64,000 bases of DNA, from assembly GCA_965199745.1 (NCBI GenBank), contig CBDATB010000015.1, positions 1 through 64,000 of the forward strand, read 5' to 3'. Under the pieces are notes generated by a model that saw nothing but the letters and a program-made list of their open reading frames with translations, did no database searches and had not been told where the DNA came from. The DNA is from CBDATB01 sp965199745. GTDB lineage: Bacteria > Bacteroidota > Bacteroidia > Cytophagales > Flammeovirgaceae. This document shows positions 17,097-25,263 of the stretch, one piece after another; position 1 is the stretch's first letter; every line of letters begins with the position of its first letter. The translations under genes and the position numbers were made by a program.

Positions 17097-17448
17097 CAAT
17101 GATAATTTTAACAATAGGCTTATCATTTTCTATTACTCCTAAAGGTTTTACTTTCTTTGCAATCTCACTTTGCTTAGTCTCTCGAATGTATTCGTATTTC
17201 AGGTTATTGTAATCTACACGCAACTTTTCTATGCCATTTTCTAAGTCTATCACTTCACGAGTGAGTTTTTCAATATTATAATTTATATAGATGTATATGA
17301 CACCTAAAATCGACAGAAACAGCATGTGTGGAATATAACTCACCATTATCTCGTCGCTGATTTTCCTGAAAAAATTTTGCAACCAAGGAAATCGACTGCG
17401 TACACTTTTTTTTTGCGTTTTACGCTTTTTGTAGATATTCTCTTTCAA
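17089..17448 (-). CDS. FtsL-like small membrane protein
   Basis: 119 residues: a basic cytoplasmic N-terminus (KKRKTQKKSVRSRF), one membrane segment at about 38-57 (IPHMLFLSILGVIYIYINY), then a heptad-patterned coiled coil (VIDLENGIEKLRVDYNNLKY). This topology and the C-terminal AKKVKPLGVIEN are typical of the FtsL-like division proteins of Bacteroidota. In that phylum ftsL normally sits between rsmH and ftsI, but here it heads an operon of SGNH hydrolases and a LysM protein. FtsL would act at the septum with FtsB and FtsQ. The assignment rests on topology and general pattern, so it is moderate. Confidence 0.6.
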   Translation of the reverse strand: MKENIYKKRKTQKKSVRSRFPWLQNFFRKISDEIMVSYIPHMLFLSILGVIYIYINYNIEKLTREVIDLENGIEKLRVDYNNLKYEYIRETKQSEIAKKVKPLGVIENDKPIVKIIIDE

Positions 17449-17663
17449 GGACAGACAATTAAAGAGTTAAGAGTGACGAACTCTGTACTCTGCAATTAAT
17501 AGGGCATTCCACATACTACCCATTTATTACTCTTGTGGAGCGAAGGTTCCACTCCAAAGGTATAATCATTTTTTTTCGGTTAGATGCAGGAGATTTGATA
17601 GTGTTTACCAATTTGTTGTGTTGATGCACAAAATCAATACTTTTAAGAAAAGAACAATATTTT

Positions 17664-18224
17664 CTAAACCGTCATAATATCTTTTTCCTTTACCTTAAAC
17701 AAATTATCTATTTTACTAATAAACTCATCAGTAAGGTCTTGCACCCTTCCCTCAGCTTCCTTCACCTCATCTTCAGAAGTGCCTTCTTTTAGAAGTTTTT
17801 TTAAACTCTCATTGGTGTCTTTTCTGATATTTCTGATGCTTATTTTTCCTTTTTCAGTTTCTTGTTTCACTTTTTTTACCAGATATTTCCTTCTTTCTTC
17901 TGTCAAGGCAGGAATGGGTAGGCGAATGACTTCTCCGTCGTTTTGGGGAGTGATACCGATACCGCTTGTTTGAATAGCCTTTTCTAACTCAAAAATTAAA
18001 TCTTTTGACCAGGGTTTCACGGTAAGCAACCTTGCATCAGGAGTAGAAATAGAGGCAACTTGATCGATGGGGGTAGGTACTCCATAATATGCCACCGTAA
18101 TGCCGTTGAGCATAGAAGGGATTGCTTTTCCGGCTCTAATTTTTGCTAGCTCTCCATTTGTGTGGGCAATAGCTTTGCCCATTGACTCCTTCGCATCTTG
18201 TAAAAACAATTCTATTTCTTCCAT
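17664..18224 (-). CDS. frr: Ribosome recycling factor
   Basis: 186 residues, the normal length. Conserved blocks are visible: HTNGELAKIRAGKAIPSML, YYGVPTPIDQVASISTPDAR, PWSKDLIFELEKAI, PQNDGEVIRLPIPALTEERR and ISIRNIRKDTNESLKKL. With EF-G it splits the post-termination ribosome. It lies 66 bp downstream of pyrH, the usual pyrH-frr pair. Confidence 0.97.
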   Translation of the reverse strand: MEEIELFLQDAKESMGKAIAHTNGELAKIRAGKAIPSMLNGITVAYYGVPTPIDQVASISTPDARLLTVKPWSKDLIFELEKAIQTSGIGITPQNDGEVIRLPIPALTEERRKYLVKKVKQETEKGKISIRNIRKDTNESLKKLLKEGTSEDEVKEAEGRVQDLTDEFISKIDNLFKVKEKDIMTV

Positions 18225-18290
18225 TACTTACTTTGTTAATTAATCGTTTAATATTAATTATCTTCCCACCACCGACAAATGAAAGCCAGT

Positions 18291-19013
18291 TTAAAAAGCT
18301 TCCGAAGAGGAAGTAACTAAAGTACCTATCTCATCGCCTTTTATCAGCTTATAAAGGTTATTGGGCTTATTCATATCAAACACTACAATATTGAGTTCAT
18401 TTTCGAGGCAAAGGGTAAAAGCAGTCATGTCCATTATATTCAAGCCTTTTTCTATAACTTCCTTAAAGGTGATGGAAGCATAGCGAGTAGCATATGGGTG
18501 CTTTTCGGGGTCGGCAGTGTATACGCCATCTACCCTTGTGCCTTTTAGTACTACATCGGCTTCAATTTCAGCAGCCCGCAAGCTAGCAGCTGTATCTGTA
18601 GTAAAATAAGGATTACCAGTTCCGGCACCAAAGATTACTACTCTACCTTTTCCCAAATGGCTGATAGCCCGCCGCCTGATATAAGGCTCGCAGATACGGT
18701 CTATCTCGATACCTGACATGAGGCGAGTATATACTCCTATATTTTCTAGCGAACTTTGCAGTGCTATACCATTAATGAGTGTAGCCATCATACCAATATA
18801 ATCGCCCTGCACTCTCTCGATACCAATCTTCTCAGAGTCTATCCCCCTAAAAATATTGCCACCACCAATGACTATGGATACTTGTACGCCTTCGTTTACC
18901 GCACGTTTGATTTCAAAAGCATATTGCTTTAAACGCTCGGCATGAATACCAAAGGTTTGCTTGTCCATTAGGGCTTCACCGCTTAGTTTTAGTAAAATTC
19001 TTTTGTACTTCAT
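18291..19013 (-). CDS. pyrH: UMP kinase
   Basis: 240 residues. KRILLKLSGEALM, IVIGGGNIFRG, GNPYFTTDTAASLRAAEIEA and VDGVYTADPEKHP are the standard UMP kinase motifs. It phosphorylates UMP to UDP with ATP in the cytoplasm. It is normally in rpsB-tsf-pyrH-frr, but here it follows the str genes with a strong terminator between, so it likely has its own promoter or depends on read-through. Confidence 0.97.
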   Translation of the reverse strand: MKYKRILLKLSGEALMDKQTFGIHAERLKQYAFEIKRAVNEGVQVSIVIGGGNIFRGIDSEKIGIERVQGDYIGMMATLINGIALQSSLENIGVYTRLMSGIEIDRICEPYIRRRAISHLGKGRVVIFGAGTGNPYFTTDTAASLRAAEIEADVVLKGTRVDGVYTADPEKHPYATRYASITFKEVIEKGLNIMDMTAFTLCLENELNIVVFDMNKPNNLYKLIKGDEIGTLVTSSSEAF

Positions 19014-19040
19014 CAGACGAGTGATTCTTTTTATGAAACA

Positions 19041-19070
19041 TAAAAAAACCTCAGAAGGAAGTTTCTGAGG
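19041..19070 (-). terminator. Rho-independent terminator after rpsJ
   Basis: On the minus strand CCTCAGAA pairs with TTCTGAGG (8 bp) around a short loop and is followed by seven T residues. It lies 15 bp after the rpsJ stop and separates the str genes from pyrH-frr. Confidence 0.9.
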
Positions 19071-19084
19071 TAAATCAAGTGAGA

Positions 19085-19390
19085 TTATACTTTAATTTGG
19101 ACATCCACTCCGCTGGGAAGCTCCAGCCTCATTAAAGCCTCTGCGGCTCTATTAGAATTAGAGTAGATATCTACCAGCCTCTTGTAAGTACACAACTGAA
19201 ATTGCTCGCGAGACTTTTTATTAACATGGGGGGACCGAAGTACTGTAAATTTTTCTTTTACAGTAGGAAGTGGGATAGGTCCGCTCACAAACGCACCTGT
19301 CTGCTTGACAGCTCTCACAATCTTTTCACAAGATTTATCTAACAGATTATGGTCGTAGGATTTTAATTTTATCCTGATTTTCTGCGTCAT
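19085..19390 (-). CDS. rpsJ: 30S ribosomal protein S10
   Basis: 101 residues. The sequence shows RIKLKSYDHNLLDKSCEKIV, SGPIPLPTVKEKFTVLRSPH, KKSREQFQLCTYKRLVDI and a C-terminal ELPSGVDVQIKV, as in all S10 proteins. Located in the 30S head, it also acts in transcription antitermination with NusB. It follows fusA, as expected, but is cut off by a terminator from the rest of an S10 operon: rplC, rplD and the others are absent. Confidence 0.97.
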   Translation of the reverse strand: MTQKIRIKLKSYDHNLLDKSCEKIVRAVKQTGAFVSGPIPLPTVKEKFTVLRSPHVNKKSREQFQLCTYKRLVDIYSNSNRAAEALMRLELPSGVDVQIKV

Positions 19391-19488
19391 ATTTTAAGTG
19401 CTAAAAATTAGAATTGACATACCAAACCGCAGTGCAAAAGTAGAAAAAAACATTTGCTTTTAGCAACAAAAATTTATTTTAAACATAT

Positions 19489-21633
19489 TTAATTCGTTCC
19501 TTTCACCTTAGCGATTACTGCTTCAGCAATATTATTAGGTACTTTGGCATAATGGGAGAAAGTCAAGGTGGCAGAAGCTCTTCCAGAAGTGATGGTACGC
19601 AGGTCGGTTACATAACCAAATAGTTCAGATAACGGCACATCTGCCTTGATCGCTACGACACCAGCCCTTGTCTCTTGTCCTTTAGGCAAGCCTCTTCTTT
19701 TGTTGATATCGCCAATCACGCCACCTGTATACTCATCGGGTGTTACCACTTCCACATCCATAATGGGTTCTAAAATGACAGGATTACATTTTTTTGCTGC
19801 ATATTTAAAGCCTAATTTTGCTGCCATTTCAAAAGATAGTGCATCGGAATCCACATCGTGGTAAGAGCCATAAAATAAGCGTACGCGCATGGCTTCTAGA
19901 GGGAAGCCTGCTAATATACCACTCTGCATTGCCTCTTCAAATCCTTTTTTGACTGCAGGAATAAATTCCTTAGGAATTACCCCACCTTTAATTTCATCGA
20001 CAAACTGCAAGCCTGGTGCTATTATATTGTTTTCATCAGGCTCTGTAGGCATCAATTCAAACTGTACGTCAGCGAACTTACCTCTGCCACCGGTTTGTTT
20101 TTTATATATTTCTCTATGCTCGGACTTAGCAGTAATAGCTTCTTTATAAGCTACTTGCGGCGGACCTTGGTTAATTTCCACGTTAAACTCGCGCTTGAGG
20201 CGGTCAATAATAATTTCCAAATGCAATTCACCCATACCCCTGAGTACTGTCTGTCCTGTTTCTTCATCTGTTCTTACACTCAACGTAGGGTCTTCTTCAG
20301 TAAGTTTGATCAAAGCATTGGAAAGCTTGTCTATATCTAGCTGTTTTTTAGGTTCAATGGCATAACCGATGACCGGATCGGGGAAACTCATCTCCTCTAG
20401 AATAATGGGCTTATTTTCAACAACGAGCGTGTCGCCAGTCTTAATATCTTTAAAACCTACTCCGGCACATATATCGCCAGCTTCTACTACACCTATCGCA
20501 TTCTGCTTATTGGCGTGCATTTGCAGCAACCTAGAAATACGCTCTTTCTTTCTTGTACGCATGTTATATACGTAAGAACCGGCATTCAACCGACCAGAGT
20601 ATACCCGCATAAAGCACAAGCGTCCTACAAAAGCGTCAGTAGCAATTTTAAAAGCAAGTGCTGCAAATGGCTGGCTACTATCCGAGGTTCTCTCCTCTTG
20701 TTCTTCTGTATCGGGGTTAGTTCCTTTCACAGGGGGGAGATCCGAGGGCGAAGGCAGATAAGAGGCAACAGCATCAAGTAAAGCTTGTACGCCCTTGTTT
20801 TTGAAGGCCGATCCACAAAGCACGGGCGACATGGACATATCGGTTACTGCTGCACGAACGGCAGCTCTCATTTCTTCTTCGGTAATACTATCGGGGTCTT
20901 CAAAAAACTTCTCCATCAGACTCTCATCATAGGTAGCCACTTCTTCTATGAGCTTTTGACGCCAAGTTTCTACATCTTCCTGCAAATCATTGGGAATATC
21001 TACTACTTTGTAAGTAAAGCCCTGATCTTCCTCATTCCAGACAATAGCTTTATTGGTGATTAAGTCAACAATACCTTTAAAAGCTTCTTCTGCACCAATA
21101 GGCACTTGTAGAGGAATTGGGTTAGCACCTAATTTGTCTTTAATTTCATTAACGGCCTTAAAAAAATCGGCACCGGCTCTATCCATTTTATTAACAAAGC
21201 ATATTCGCGGAACTCTGTATTTATCGGCTTGCCTCCAGACAGTTTCAGATTGAGGTTCTACACCTGAAACAGCACAAAATAAGGCGACTGCTCCATCTAA
21301 TACGCGCAGGGAACGCTCCACTTCTACAGTAAAATCGACATGGCCGGGTGTGTCAATAATATTTACTTTGTAGGGCTTGGTTTTTCCCTGAATAGCCTGT
21401 CCTTGTTGGGTAGGATAATTCCAGATGGTTGTAGTTGCTGCTGAAGTAATAGTAATTCCTCTCTCTTGCTCTTGTTCCATCCAGTCCATCGTTGCCGCTC
21501 CATCGTGTACTTCACCTATTTTATGGCTCTTACCAGTGTAGTAAAGAATTCGCTCTGTTGTTGTCGTTTTACCGGCATCGATATGTGCCATAATACCGAT
21601 ATTTCTCTGAAATTTTAAATCTTGTTTAACCAC
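19489..21633 (-). CDS. fusA: Elongation factor G
   Basis: 714 residues, full length. G1 is NIGMAHIDAGKTTT-like (written here as IMAHIDAGKTTTTERILY), G2 RGITITSA, G3 DTPGHVDFT and G4 VNKMDRAGADF. Domains II-V are complete through the C-terminal ATLTFSHYAKVP. It drives translocation of tRNAs and mRNA on the ribosome. It lies within the conserved order rpsL-rpsG-fusA-rpsJ. Confidence 0.98.
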   Translation of the reverse strand: MVKQDLKFQRNIGIMAHIDAGKTTTTERILYYTGKSHKIGEVHDGAATMDWMEQEQERGITITSAATTTIWNYPTQQGQAIQGKTKPYKVNIIDTPGHVDFTVEVERSLRVLDGAVALFCAVSGVEPQSETVWRQADKYRVPRICFVNKMDRAGADFFKAVNEIKDKLGANPIPLQVPIGAEEAFKGIVDLITNKAIVWNEEDQGFTYKVVDIPNDLQEDVETWRQKLIEEVATYDESLMEKFFEDPDSITEEEMRAAVRAAVTDMSMSPVLCGSAFKNKGVQALLDAVASYLPSPSDLPPVKGTNPDTEEQEERTSDSSQPFAALAFKIATDAFVGRLCFMRVYSGRLNAGSYVYNMRTRKKERISRLLQMHANKQNAIGVVEAGDICAGVGFKDIKTGDTLVVENKPIILEEMSFPDPVIGYAIEPKKQLDIDKLSNALIKLTEEDPTLSVRTDEETGQTVLRGMGELHLEIIIDRLKREFNVEINQGPPQVAYKEAITAKSEHREIYKKQTGGRGKFADVQFELMPTEPDENNIIAPGLQFVDEIKGGVIPKEFIPAVKKGFEEAMQSGILAGFPLEAMRVRLFYGSYHDVDSDALSFEMAAKLGFKYAAKKCNPVILEPIMDVEVVTPDEYTGGVIGDINKRRGLPKGQETRAGVVAIKADVPLSELFGYVTDLRTITSGRASATLTFSHYAKVPNNIAEAVIAKVKGTN

Positions 21634-21759
21634 GTTTCAGTTACTGTTAAAGAATATCAAAATGTGAACCGTACAGCAATAGCTTATCATGTAGGGCGTA
21701 CAAAAAACTAAATGGATACTAACTTGGATAAAAGGACATTTGCTGGCAAATGTTACCAG

Positions 21760-22242
21760 TTAAAACCTAAAATGAGAGAAGGCTCTGTTTGCTTCAGCCA
21801 TTCTGTGCGTGTCATCTTTCTTTTTTACTGCCGATCCCTCATTCTTAGAGGCAGCTATGACTTCTCCGGCAAGGCGTTGTATCATAGTCTTTTCATTACG
21901 CACCCTAGCGTATTTGATCAGCCATTTCATTGCTAAAGCTTGCTTTCTTTGTACCCTGACTTCAGTAGGCACTTGAAAAGTAGCACCTCCTACTCTACGG
22001 CTTTTCACTTCTACGGTAGGTGTTACATTACTGATCGCCTGTTTCCATACCTCCAAGCCACTGACCTGATCAGTATCTGTACTCAAGCGTTGCTCAACCA
22101 AGTCAATTGACTTATAAAATATGTTAAGTGCAGTACTTTTCTTTCCTTGCAGCATTAAGTTATTAACAAACTTTGTTACCTGCGTACTTTCAAACTTAGG
22201 ATCGGGCAAAATATATCTTTTCTTGGGTTTTCTTTTCCTCAT
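21760..22242 (-). CDS. rpsG: 30S ribosomal protein S7
   Basis: 160 residues. KKRYILPDPKFESTQVTKFV, NNLMLQGKKSTALNIFY, VEVKSRRVGGATFQVPTEVR and ALAMKWLIKYARVRNEKTM are the S7 signature blocks, and the end DDTHRMAEANRAFSHFRF is complete. It nucleates the 30S head. It starts 48 bp after rpsL. Confidence 0.98.
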   Translation of the reverse strand: MRKRKPKKRYILPDPKFESTQVTKFVNNLMLQGKKSTALNIFYKSIDLVEQRLSTDTDQVSGLEVWKQAISNVTPTVEVKSRRVGGATFQVPTEVRVQRKQALAMKWLIKYARVRNEKTMIQRLAGEVIAASKNEGSAVKKKDDTHRMAEANRAFSHFRF

Positions 22243-22290
22243 AATTGATACAAATGAGTGACTGAATTGAGAATCAATGACTAAATTGGT

Positions 22291-22674
22291 TTATTTTTTT
22301 CCACTTTTCGGTTTTTTAGTTCCATACTTGGAACGTCGCTGCGTTCTTCCTTCTACTCCTGCAGCATCTAAGGCTCCCCTAATGATATGGTATCTTACGC
22401 CGGGAAGGTCTTTGACTCGACCTCCACGAATTAATACAATGGAATGCTCTTGCAAATTATGCCCTTCACCCGGAATATAGGCATTTACTTCTTTGCCATT
22501 AGTGAGCCTGACCCTAGCTACTTTACGCATAGCAGAGTTTGGCTTTTTGGGAGTGGTGGTGTACACTCTGGTACATACACCTCTTTTTTGGGGGCAAGAG
22601 TCCAATGCCGGTGATTTTGACTTAGCTACTATTTTCTTCCTGCTTTTCCTGACTAACTGCTGTATAGTTGGCAT
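22291..22674 (-). CDS. rpsL: 30S ribosomal protein S12
   Basis: 127 residues. MPTIQQLVRKSRKK at the start, then CPQKRGVCTRVYTTTPKKPN, GEGHNLQEHSIVLIRGGRVK and DLPGVRYHIIRGALDAAGV. The lysines in TTTPKKPNS and GGRVKDLPG that change in classical streptomycin resistance are wild type. It is a decoding-centre protein and the first gene of the str operon. A good promoter lies about 100 bp upstream. Confidence 0.98.
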   Translation of the reverse strand: MPTIQQLVRKSRKKIVAKSKSPALDSCPQKRGVCTRVYTTTPKKPNSAMRKVARVRLTNGKEVNAYIPGEGHNLQEHSIVLIRGGRVKDLPGVRYHIIRGALDAAGVEGRTQRRSKYGTKKPKSGKK

Positions 22675-22769
22675 ATTTTTCTAGAATAGTTTAACAAGAA
22701 TATTTTTTTTACTTAAAAAAGCAGCAAGACTTTTAGAGTAACTTGATCCGCCTTACGAAAAAAGATTTG

Positions 22770-22799
22770 CAAAATTAGAAATTTTCTATTTTATAAGCA
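22770..22799 (-). promoter_or_regulatory. Bacteroidota-type promoter of the rpsL operon
   Basis: On the minus strand TTTTTG is followed 19 nt later by TAATTTTG, matching the -33/-7 pair (TTTG, TAnnTTTG) of Bacteroidota. It lies about 100 bp before rpsL, the first gene of the str operon. Confidence 0.7.
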
Positions 22800-22804
22800 A
22801 AAAC

Positions 22805-23296
22805 TTATTAAAAAAACTTATGAGTTCCATTACCTATTTTGACTGCATATCTTGCATCTGAAGGCACAAATATAATTACGCTTATGATCGGGCACGCCAT
22901 AGACAGAGAAGTAGATAAATACTTCCAGACTTTTTTTATCAAATTTTGCAAAAATTCTTTTAGCCGCACTACAAACTCACTATGAGTACTATTTTCTATC
23001 AGCCAGGCATCGTTGAGTTGGTGCATAGTATATCATTTATATTTTTCATCTTTGTATTGTTTCATGCCAATTAGTGAGTGCATGAGTGTCGGGTTTGGCT
23101 TTGACACGCGGCAGGCAAGTGCTCAAGGGGTAGAAAGCATTTTCCATAATTACAATTAGTATTCGTATTATTGCCGGCTATAGCTTTGGAAATAGAGCGT
23201 GCCCAATAGGCAACTGGGCAGGTTTTGATAACCCACCCAGGCGTATAAGCCTTAATATAAAAGTGAGAAGTTTTCACCTTTCATCCGCTATTTTCA
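22805..23296. other. Intergenic region with weak open frames
   Basis: About 490 bp without a convincing gene. Two minus-strand frames of 72 codons (22808-23026) and 68 codons (23071-23277) are open. Neither shows a signal peptide, a known motif or a neighbour that suggests function. The second is unusually rich in Cys and His, and the GC content is a little higher than in surrounding spacers, so an old decayed gene or an RNA cannot be excluded. Confidence 0.3.
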
Positions 23297-23304
23297 TATT
23301 TTTG
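23297..23304 (+). promoter_or_regulatory. Bacteroidota -7 element upstream of pdxA
   Basis: TATTTTTG fits TAnnTTTG, 39 bp before the pdxA start; no clear -33 element. Confidence 0.4.
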
Positions 23305-23342
23305 TTGCACATAATATTTTCTACACTTGATTTCTGTGAATT

Positions 23343-24425
23343 ATGATAGATAAACAGCAAGAAAAAAATACATCTAAAGTTAAAAGATATAGACCCAAAA
23401 TAGGTATCACTATTGGCGATTTTAATGGGATAGGTCCTGAAATTATCATTAAAGCCTTAGATGACAGGTGCCTCAATAGTATCTGCGTCCCAGTTATTTA
23501 TGGGTCAGAGAAGATTTTGACCAAATACAAACGCTTATTGGGACTAGGTAATTTTGATTATTATCAACTTAATGCCAACAGACATATTAATAACAAAAAG
23601 GTGAATATGGTGAACTGTTGGATAGAGGATTTTGAAATAGAACCAGGAAAACAAGTAACCAATGCTGCACATTGTGCTTTGTTGGCACTCAATCGTTCCA
23701 CGGAAGACCTGCGCAACAGTATGATAGATGCTGTAGTTACCTGCCCTATCAGCAAGCATAATATGCAATCAGAAGAATTTAGCCTACCTGGTCATACGGA
23801 GTACTACACCCAAAAATTCGGAAAATTGGACAGTTTGATGCTCATGTGCAATAACGAAGGCTTACGCGTAGGAGTAGCTACCGGACATATACCGCTGCAT
23901 ACTGTTTCTAAAACAATAAGCAAAGACCTAATTCTCGATAAAATCATGACTATGTATCATTGCTTGAGAGAAGACTTTGGTATTGTTAAACCCAAAATAG
24001 CTGCACTTAGTCTCAACCCTCACACAGGTGAAAATGGATTGCTGGGCAATGAAGAAGAAAAAATTATCAAACCAGTCATTATTGATCTGAAGAAACGCGG
24101 TCATTTATTATATGGTCCTCTAGCAGCAGATGGCTTATTTGGTAGCGGTGAGTACATAAAATTTGACGGTATCTTAGCCATGTACCACGACCAAGGGCTA
24201 ATTCCGTTCAAAACCCTCAGCTTCAACGAAGGTGTTAATTACACTGCTGGCTTGCCAGTGGTAAGAACTTGCCCGGCACACGGCACAGCTTTCAACATTG
24301 CTGGTAAAGGAATTGCTGATGAGGGTTCTTTGCAAAAGTCTATCTTCCTAGCTTGTGATATTGTGAAAAAGCGAAAGAATAAAGTAGATAATAAGCTGCG
24401 GCCGAATCAAGGAGTAAAGGTCTGA
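23343..24425 (+). CDS. pdxA: 4-hydroxythreonine-4-phosphate dehydrogenase
   Basis: 360 residues. The opening RPKIGITIGDFNGIGPEIII is the PdxA start. Metal and substrate motifs follow: CPISKHNMQ, LPGHTEYY, TGHIPLHTVSKTI, LSLNPHTGENGLLGNEE and MYHDQGLIPFKTLSFNEGVN. The end CPAHGTAFNIAGKGIADEGS is complete. It oxidises 4-phosphohydroxy-L-threonine in de novo vitamin B6 synthesis; pdxJ is not in this window. The N-terminus has about 15 extra basic residues before the domain, so the start could lie slightly downstream, but no better ATG is seen. Confidence 0.96.
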   Translation: MIDKQQEKNTSKVKRYRPKIGITIGDFNGIGPEIIIKALDDRCLNSICVPVIYGSEKILTKYKRLLGLGNFDYYQLNANRHINNKKVNMVNCWIEDFEIEPGKQVTNAAHCALLALNRSTEDLRNSMIDAVVTCPISKHNMQSEEFSLPGHTEYYTQKFGKLDSLMLMCNNEGLRVGVATGHIPLHTVSKTISKDLILDKIMTMYHCLREDFGIVKPKIAALSLNPHTGENGLLGNEEEKIIKPVIIDLKKRGHLLYGPLAADGLFGSGEYIKFDGILAMYHDQGLIPFKTLSFNEGVNYTAGLPVVRTCPAHGTAFNIAGKGIADEGSLQKSIFLACDIVKKRKNKVDNKLRPNQGVKV

Positions 24426-24496
24426 CATGCCATTTTTTCCAAAAGTATTGTTAAAATTCTCTTCAGACATGCGCTTAAGAAAAAGAAATTTTGATA

Positions 24497-24504
24497 TATA
24501 TTTG
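24497..24504 (+). promoter_or_regulatory. Bacteroidota -7 element upstream of clpP
   Basis: TATATTTG fits TAnnTTTG and lies 50 bp before clpP; no clear -33 element. Confidence 0.45.
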
Positions 24505-24554
24505 TCGCTCGCAATTTTAAAGTTCTACCAATACGTTAATTAATATAAACACCC

Positions 24555-25226
24555 ATGAATATTTACAGCGAATTTAAAAAGTACGCCATCAAAGATCAGC
24601 GTGTAAATTCAACTACTTTTGACCGCTATATAGGAGAATTTAGTAATATGACACAACACGTCATTGAAGAGCGAGATAAACCTTTTAGGGCAATAGATGT
24701 TTTTACGCGTCTTATGGCAGACAGAATTATTTTCTTAGGTATGCCCATCGACGATTACATAGGAAATATTATCGTCGCACAATTACTGTTTTTAGAATCC
24801 ACGGATGCCAATAAAGATGTGATTATGTATATTAATAGTCCTGGAGGAAGTGTATATGCAGGACTCGGTATCTATGACACCATGCAATATATAAAACCCG
24901 ATGTGGCTACTATTTGCACAGGATTAGCAGCTTCTATGGGAGCCGTGCTACTCTGCGCCGGTAAAGACGCTAAAAGAGCTGCATTACCACATGCAAGAAT
25001 CATGATTCATCAGCCACTGGGAGGTGCTCAAGGTCAAGCTTCGGATATAGAAATTACTGCACGTGAAATTCAAAAAATGAAAAAAGAAATTTATGAAATT
25101 ATTGCTCAGCACAGCAAGCAAGATTATAAGAAAATATGGAACGATGCCGATAGAGACCACTGGCTAACAGCCAATGAATCCAAGGATTATGGTCTCATAG
25201 ATGAAGTACTGACCCAGAAGAAATAA
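24555..25226 (+). CDS. clpP: ATP-dependent Clp protease proteolytic subunit
   Basis: 223 residues. DRIIFLGMPIDD, MYINSPGGSVYAGLGIYDTM, the Ser block CTGLAASMGAVLLCAG, the His block RIMIHQPLGGAQGQASDIEI and the C-terminal ESKDYGLIDEVL are all present, so the catalytic triad is intact. The N-terminal 40 residues are longer than in E. coli and resemble the processed leader of other Bacteroidota ClpP. It forms the tetradecameric chamber that works with ClpX. clpX follows 37 bp downstream. Confidence 0.97.
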   Translation: MNIYSEFKKYAIKDQRVNSTTFDRYIGEFSNMTQHVIEERDKPFRAIDVFTRLMADRIIFLGMPIDDYIGNIIVAQLLFLESTDANKDVIMYINSPGGSVYAGLGIYDTMQYIKPDVATICTGLAASMGAVLLCAGKDAKRAALPHARIMIHQPLGGAQGQASDIEITAREIQKMKKEIYEIIAQHSKQDYKKIWNDADRDHWLTANESKDYGLIDEVLTQKK

Positions 25227-25263
25227 GCACACTTCCGAAAAAAAGTGCCAATTAAGTGTTCTA

